64,000 nt of DNA, from assembly GCA_963821735.1 (NCBI GenBank), contig CAWGFK010000055.1, positions 434,001 through 498,000 of the forward strand, read 5' to 3'. Of the stretch, positions 61,315-64,000 are shown one piece after another. A program made the position numbers and the translations under genes. The stretch's first letter is position 1. Each line of letters starts with the position of its first letter. Below the pieces are notes generated by a model. The model was not told where the DNA came from. It worked only from the letters and a program-made list of their open reading frames with translations, and did no database searches. This DNA comes from Laspinema sp963821735 (GTDB taxonomy: Bacteria > Cyanobacteriota > Cyanobacteriia > Cyanobacteriales > Laspinemataceae).

Positions 61315-62868
61315 ATGAGTCAGTCCAAACTTCCCGAGGCGATCGCCCAGATGATGCAGGGAGACTTTTATCCCCATCCGGTGCAAGAACCCGTCACGTT
61401 GATGCAAACCCACGCTTCGTTTCTGCTGTTGACGGGAGACTATGTTTATAAAATCAAAAAATCTGTTAATTTTGGCTTTTTAGATTACTCCACCCTAGAA
61501 AAACGCCATCATTTCTGCTCAGAAGAGTTGCGCTTAAACCGCCAGATTGCTCCTCAGATGTATCTGGAAGTCGTGGCTGTTACTAAAACAGGCAGTGGAT
61601 TGGAACTGAATGGCAAAGGGGAACCCGTCGAATATGCTTTAAAAATGCGGCAATTTCCTCAAGAAGCCTTATTACTTCATCAATTTGAGCAGGGTCAACT
61701 CACTCAAGAGCAAATGGAACAATTAGGCCAAGTTGTGGCTGAGTTTCATCGGCAAACGCCGACGAGTGATTATATTAAAAGCTTTGGAACGGTCGCTAAA
61801 ATCCGGGAGGCGATCGATAATAATTACCAACAATCTCAACCTTATATCGATGGACCCCAAACCCGCCAGCAATTTGAGGAAACCAAAGCCTACAGCGATA
61901 GATTTTTTGCTGAACGGGCTTCTCAGTTTGAGCAGCGAATGCAAACGGATAAAATTCGCGAATGTCACGGGGATTTACATTTAAAAAATATTGCCCTGTG
62001 GGATAATCAAATTCTGCTATTCGATCGCATTGAATTTAATGAAGCCTTTCGGTTTGTGGATGTCATGTATGATATTGGCTTTGCCGTCATGGATATGGAA
62101 GCGCGGGGGCGGCAGGACCTCGCCAACGGGTTTTTAAATACTTATTTGGAACAAACCGGCGACTGGCAAGGGTTACAAGTGCTGCGTTTATACTTAAGTC
62201 GGCAAGCCTATGTCCGCGCTAAAGTGACCTCGTTGATGTTGGACGATGCTAACATTCCCGAGGATGAGAAGGAAGAATCATGGCAAATTGCAGCCCATTA
62301 TTATCAATTAGCATGGCAGTACACCCAAACGAAGCCAGGGCGATTGATTTTAATGTCCGGTTTATCTGGTTCGGGAAAAAGCACGATCGCCCGACAGTTA
62401 GCGAGGGCGACTGGGGCGATTCAGATTCGATCCGATGCAGTAAGAAAGCATTTGGCGGGGATTCCCTTGCAGTCCAAAGGGAGTGATCGGATATACAGCC
62501 CTGAAATGACCGCCCAGACTTATGGGCGATTGTTAGAATTAGGGATAATGGGAGCAAGTGAGGGATGGACGGTGATTTTGGATGCGAAATATGACCGGCA
62601 AGGGTTGCGCGAAGCGGCGATCGCTGCCGCTAGAGATAGGGGATTGTCGGTGCATATTCTGCATTGTACCGCCCCGATCGCCATCTTGCGCGATCGGCTC
62701 AATCAGCGCCAAGGAGATATTGCCGATGCCACTGCCGAACTCCTCGATAGCCAGCAACAAACTGCCGAACCCTTTTGTGAGAATGAACTAGCATACGTTA
62801 CATCCCTCGACACGACGGGCGATATCGAGGCCCAATTAAAACCACTGATTACCCAAATTAATCCCTAA
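61315..62868 (+). CDS. Aminoglycoside phosphotransferase-like / P-loop kinase fusion
   Basis: A 517-residue two-domain protein. The N-terminal half is an APH/choline kinase-like fold: DYVYKIKKSVNFGFLDYSTL, the catalytic-loop HGDLHLKNIALWDNQILLFD (Asp) and RIEFNEAFRFVDVMYDIGF. The C-terminal half is a P-loop kinase: LILMSGLSGSGKSTIARQLA (about residue 343), IRSDAVRKHLAGIP, and VILDAKYDRQGLREAAIAAA. The two-domain architecture is conserved in cyanobacteria and other bacteria; the substrates are unknown. The ATG at 61315 follows TGGAGGACAAG. No operon partner. Confidence 0.9.
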   Translation: MSQSKLPEAIAQMMQGDFYPHPVQEPVTLMQTHASFLLLTGDYVYKIKKSVNFGFLDYSTLEKRHHFCSEELRLNRQIAPQMYLEVVAVTKTGSGLELNGKGEPVEYALKMRQFPQEALLLHQFEQGQLTQEQMEQLGQVVAEFHRQTPTSDYIKSFGTVAKIREAIDNNYQQSQPYIDGPQTRQQFEETKAYSDRFFAERASQFEQRMQTDKIRECHGDLHLKNIALWDNQILLFDRIEFNEAFRFVDVMYDIGFAVMDMEARGRQDLANGFLNTYLEQTGDWQGLQVLRLYLSRQAYVRAKVTSLMLDDANIPEDEKEESWQIAAHYYQLAWQYTQTKPGRLILMSGLSGSGKSTIARQLARATGAIQIRSDAVRKHLAGIPLQSKGSDRIYSPEMTAQTYGRLLELGIMGASEGWTVILDAKYDRQGLREAAIAAARDRGLSVHILHCTAPIAILRDRLNQRQGDIADATAELLDSQQQTAEPFCENELAYVTSLDTTGDIEAQLKPLITQINP

Positions 62869-62909
62869 TTTTGCCCATTTTTTACCCCTTCCAATTCAGA
62901 GACAATGAT

Positions 62910-63221
62910 ATGGCAAACTTGCAAGATAAAAAAGACACGGCAACCGTCAAAAAACGTCCAAAATCCCCCAAAGAAAAAGGGATTTCTTTTGGGGTTAGAA
63001 TGTGGATATTTTTCATGGTTATGTTTGGTGTTTTGGGATATTCAACTGCTGTGAGTATTTTCTTTGGGGTAGTTGGGGGGGTAGCAGCAGGGTTCATCTA
63101 TGCTTGGTGGCATATTACAGATATCCCCGAACAAACCCCGTCCTCTGATGCACAAAAAACCTTGGCTTATGTGACTGAGCAACGTTCTAAAACGAAGGAA
63201 AATCCAGATTTTAAAAGATAA
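62910..63221 (+). CDS. Small membrane protein
   Basis: A 103-residue protein with a basic N-terminus (KKRPKSPKEKGISFGVRM) and two closely spaced membrane helices (WIFFMVMFGVLGYSTAVSIF and FGVVGGVAAGFIYAWWHI), then a polar tail. No family recognised. It starts at ATG 62910, 41 bases after the kinase-fusion gene, so it may be co-transcribed. Confidence 0.6.
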   Translation: MANLQDKKDTATVKKRPKSPKEKGISFGVRMWIFFMVMFGVLGYSTAVSIFFGVVGGVAAGFIYAWWHITDIPEQTPSSDAQKTLAYVTEQRSKTKENPDFKR

Positions 63222-63569
63222 AAAATCACGATTATTCTCTAATTTATTTACACTTTAAAAGAATTTAATTTACCTAAAAAATCGGTACAAAATTGGAATT
63301 TATAAGCTCTATGATACTGGCATTTTATACCCAATCTAGTTGTCAAAAATCTGTTTTCTCAATGAGACGGCACTAGGCAGGCTTATCGTCCTCCTCTGCC
63401 CGGGCTACCCTAACGTTTTATGATACACTCGTTAGATCGAGAATTTTTTTACCCTTTCATTATTGACTTCAAGGCTGGCTCATAAACTTGACTAAAAACG
63501 TTATTTAGGTAACGGTTTATTCTGCAAAAGTTTGTTAAACTTTGATAACACTCTGAAGGAGGTTAAATT
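63222..63569. other. Intergenic spacer upstream of cydA
   Basis: About 350 bases, AT-rich near the end with TTTGTTAAACTTTGATAACA before the ribosome binding site. Likely cydA promoter. No gene seen. Confidence 0.35.
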
Positions 63570-64000
63570 GTGGATTTTCTTTCCGATACTCTAGTGTTAT
63601 CGCGGATGCAATTTGCGCTGACCGCTATTTTTCATATGCTGTGGCCGGTTCTGACTACCGGGATGTCAATTTATCTCGTGATTGTCGAGGGAATTTGGCT
63701 AAAAACGCGCAATAAAGACTACTATTACCATGCCCGATTTTGGTCCAAATTATTCATTCTAAATTTTGGCATTGGGGTAGCATCGGGGATTCCGATGGGA
63801 TTTCAGTTCGGTACAAACTGGGGTCCATTTTCTGAAGCAGTGGGCAACTTTTTTGGCAGCGTTATTGGGTTTGAAGCATCCTGGGCGTTTATGCTAGAAG
63901 CAGCCTTTTTAGGCATTATGGTGTTTGGTTGGGAACGGGTGAATTCAGTGATTCACTATTTGGCTACGATTTTAGTGGCAGTCGGGTCCAATTTATCCAC
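63570..64000 (+). CDS. cydA: Cytochrome bd ubiquinol oxidase subunit I (partial)
   Basis: The gene starts at GTG 63570, with AAGGAGGT eight bases before, and runs off the window. It reads DFLSDTLVLSRMQFALTAIF, HMLWPVLTTGMSIYLVIVEG, FWSKLFILNFGIGVASGIPM, GFQFGTNWGPFSEAVGNFFG and IGFEASWAFMLEAAFLGIMV, the conserved start of CydA with the heme-b595/d-region His (HMLWP) and Glu (GFEA, LEA) residues. It is a quinol oxidase that reduces oxygen at high affinity. Subunit II should follow outside the window. Confidence 0.96.
   Translation, partial: MDFLSDTLVLSRMQFALTAIFHMLWPVLTTGMSIYLVIVEGIWLKTRNKDYYYHARFWSKLFILNFGIGVASGIPMGFQFGTNWGPFSEAVGNFFGSVIGFEASWAFMLEAAFLGIMVFGWERVNSVIHYLATILVAVGSNLS

Noticed and set aside
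1..64000. HIP1 (GCGATCGC) abundance as a novel signal
   Set aside because: It is a known, genome-wide feature of many cyanobacteria and is used here only to support the host assignment.

Overview
The window looks like the chromosome of a cyanobacterium, most likely a filamentous Oscillatoriales-type organism. The HIP1 octamer GCGATCGC occurs throughout. Several genes are cyanobacterial or plastid-lineage markers: the variable chain of ferredoxin-thioredoxin reductase, DUF1995, DUF4330 and DUF4336 proteins, a nickel-type NrsR/NrsS-like two-component pair, and a PP2C phosphatase with an N-terminal zinc ribbon. Spacers are long and rich in dispersed palindromic repeats. I found no tRNA, rRNA or CRISPR array.

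Layout. 0.4-8.9 kb holds an NTF2-like protein, a sugar MFS transporter, a C26 glutamine-amidotransferase-fold hydrolase, a DUF4336 protein, a GST and a HerA-type ATPase. 9-14.3 kb holds a secreted protein, cobO, a small conserved protein, moeA, a repeat-packed spacer and a membrane protein gene that appears split in two. 14.5-16.6 kb is a two-gene AAA ATPase plus TOPRIM-like module that resembles OLD/PARIS-type defence. 17-27.7 kb carries hypothetical proteins, an alpha/beta hydrolase, a Rieske protein, a CNT nucleoside transporter, a structured RNA locus that looks like a standalone HEARO/IscB omega RNA, DUF1995, a phosphatase, an AI-2E family permease and an M48 protease. 28-36.9 kb is a metal-homeostasis island: an NfeD-like protein, a Cys-rich four-helix copper-binding protein, a response regulator and kinase, a CDF exporter, and an efflux adaptor broken by an ISAzo13-type remnant. 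37-47 kb has a TPR protein, purS-purQ, a Fur-family regulator, an ISKra4 remnant beside a tandem repeat array, a SPFH/NfeD pair, a PP2C phosphatase, ftrV and a YdcF protein. 47.4-64 kb has a large multi-sensor kinase, two secreted proteins, a small DUF6883/DUF4926/antitoxin-like cassette between two copies of a gene end, a putative glycoside hydrolase, adenosine deaminase, purA, three small unknown genes, rplY, adenosine kinase, an aminoglycoside-phosphotransferase/kinase fusion and the start of cydA.

Two themes cut across the window. Purine metabolism recurs: purS, purQ, purA, adenosine deaminase, adenosine kinase and a CNT nucleoside transporter. Several otherwise well-conserved genes are broken by single-base frameshifts that all fit a +1 insertion: moeA, the CNT transporter (two), the PP2C gene, the glycoside hydrolase (two), adenosine deaminase and purA. 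That pattern points to a systematic sequence error or an unusual mutational process. I describe these genes over their full repaired extents.
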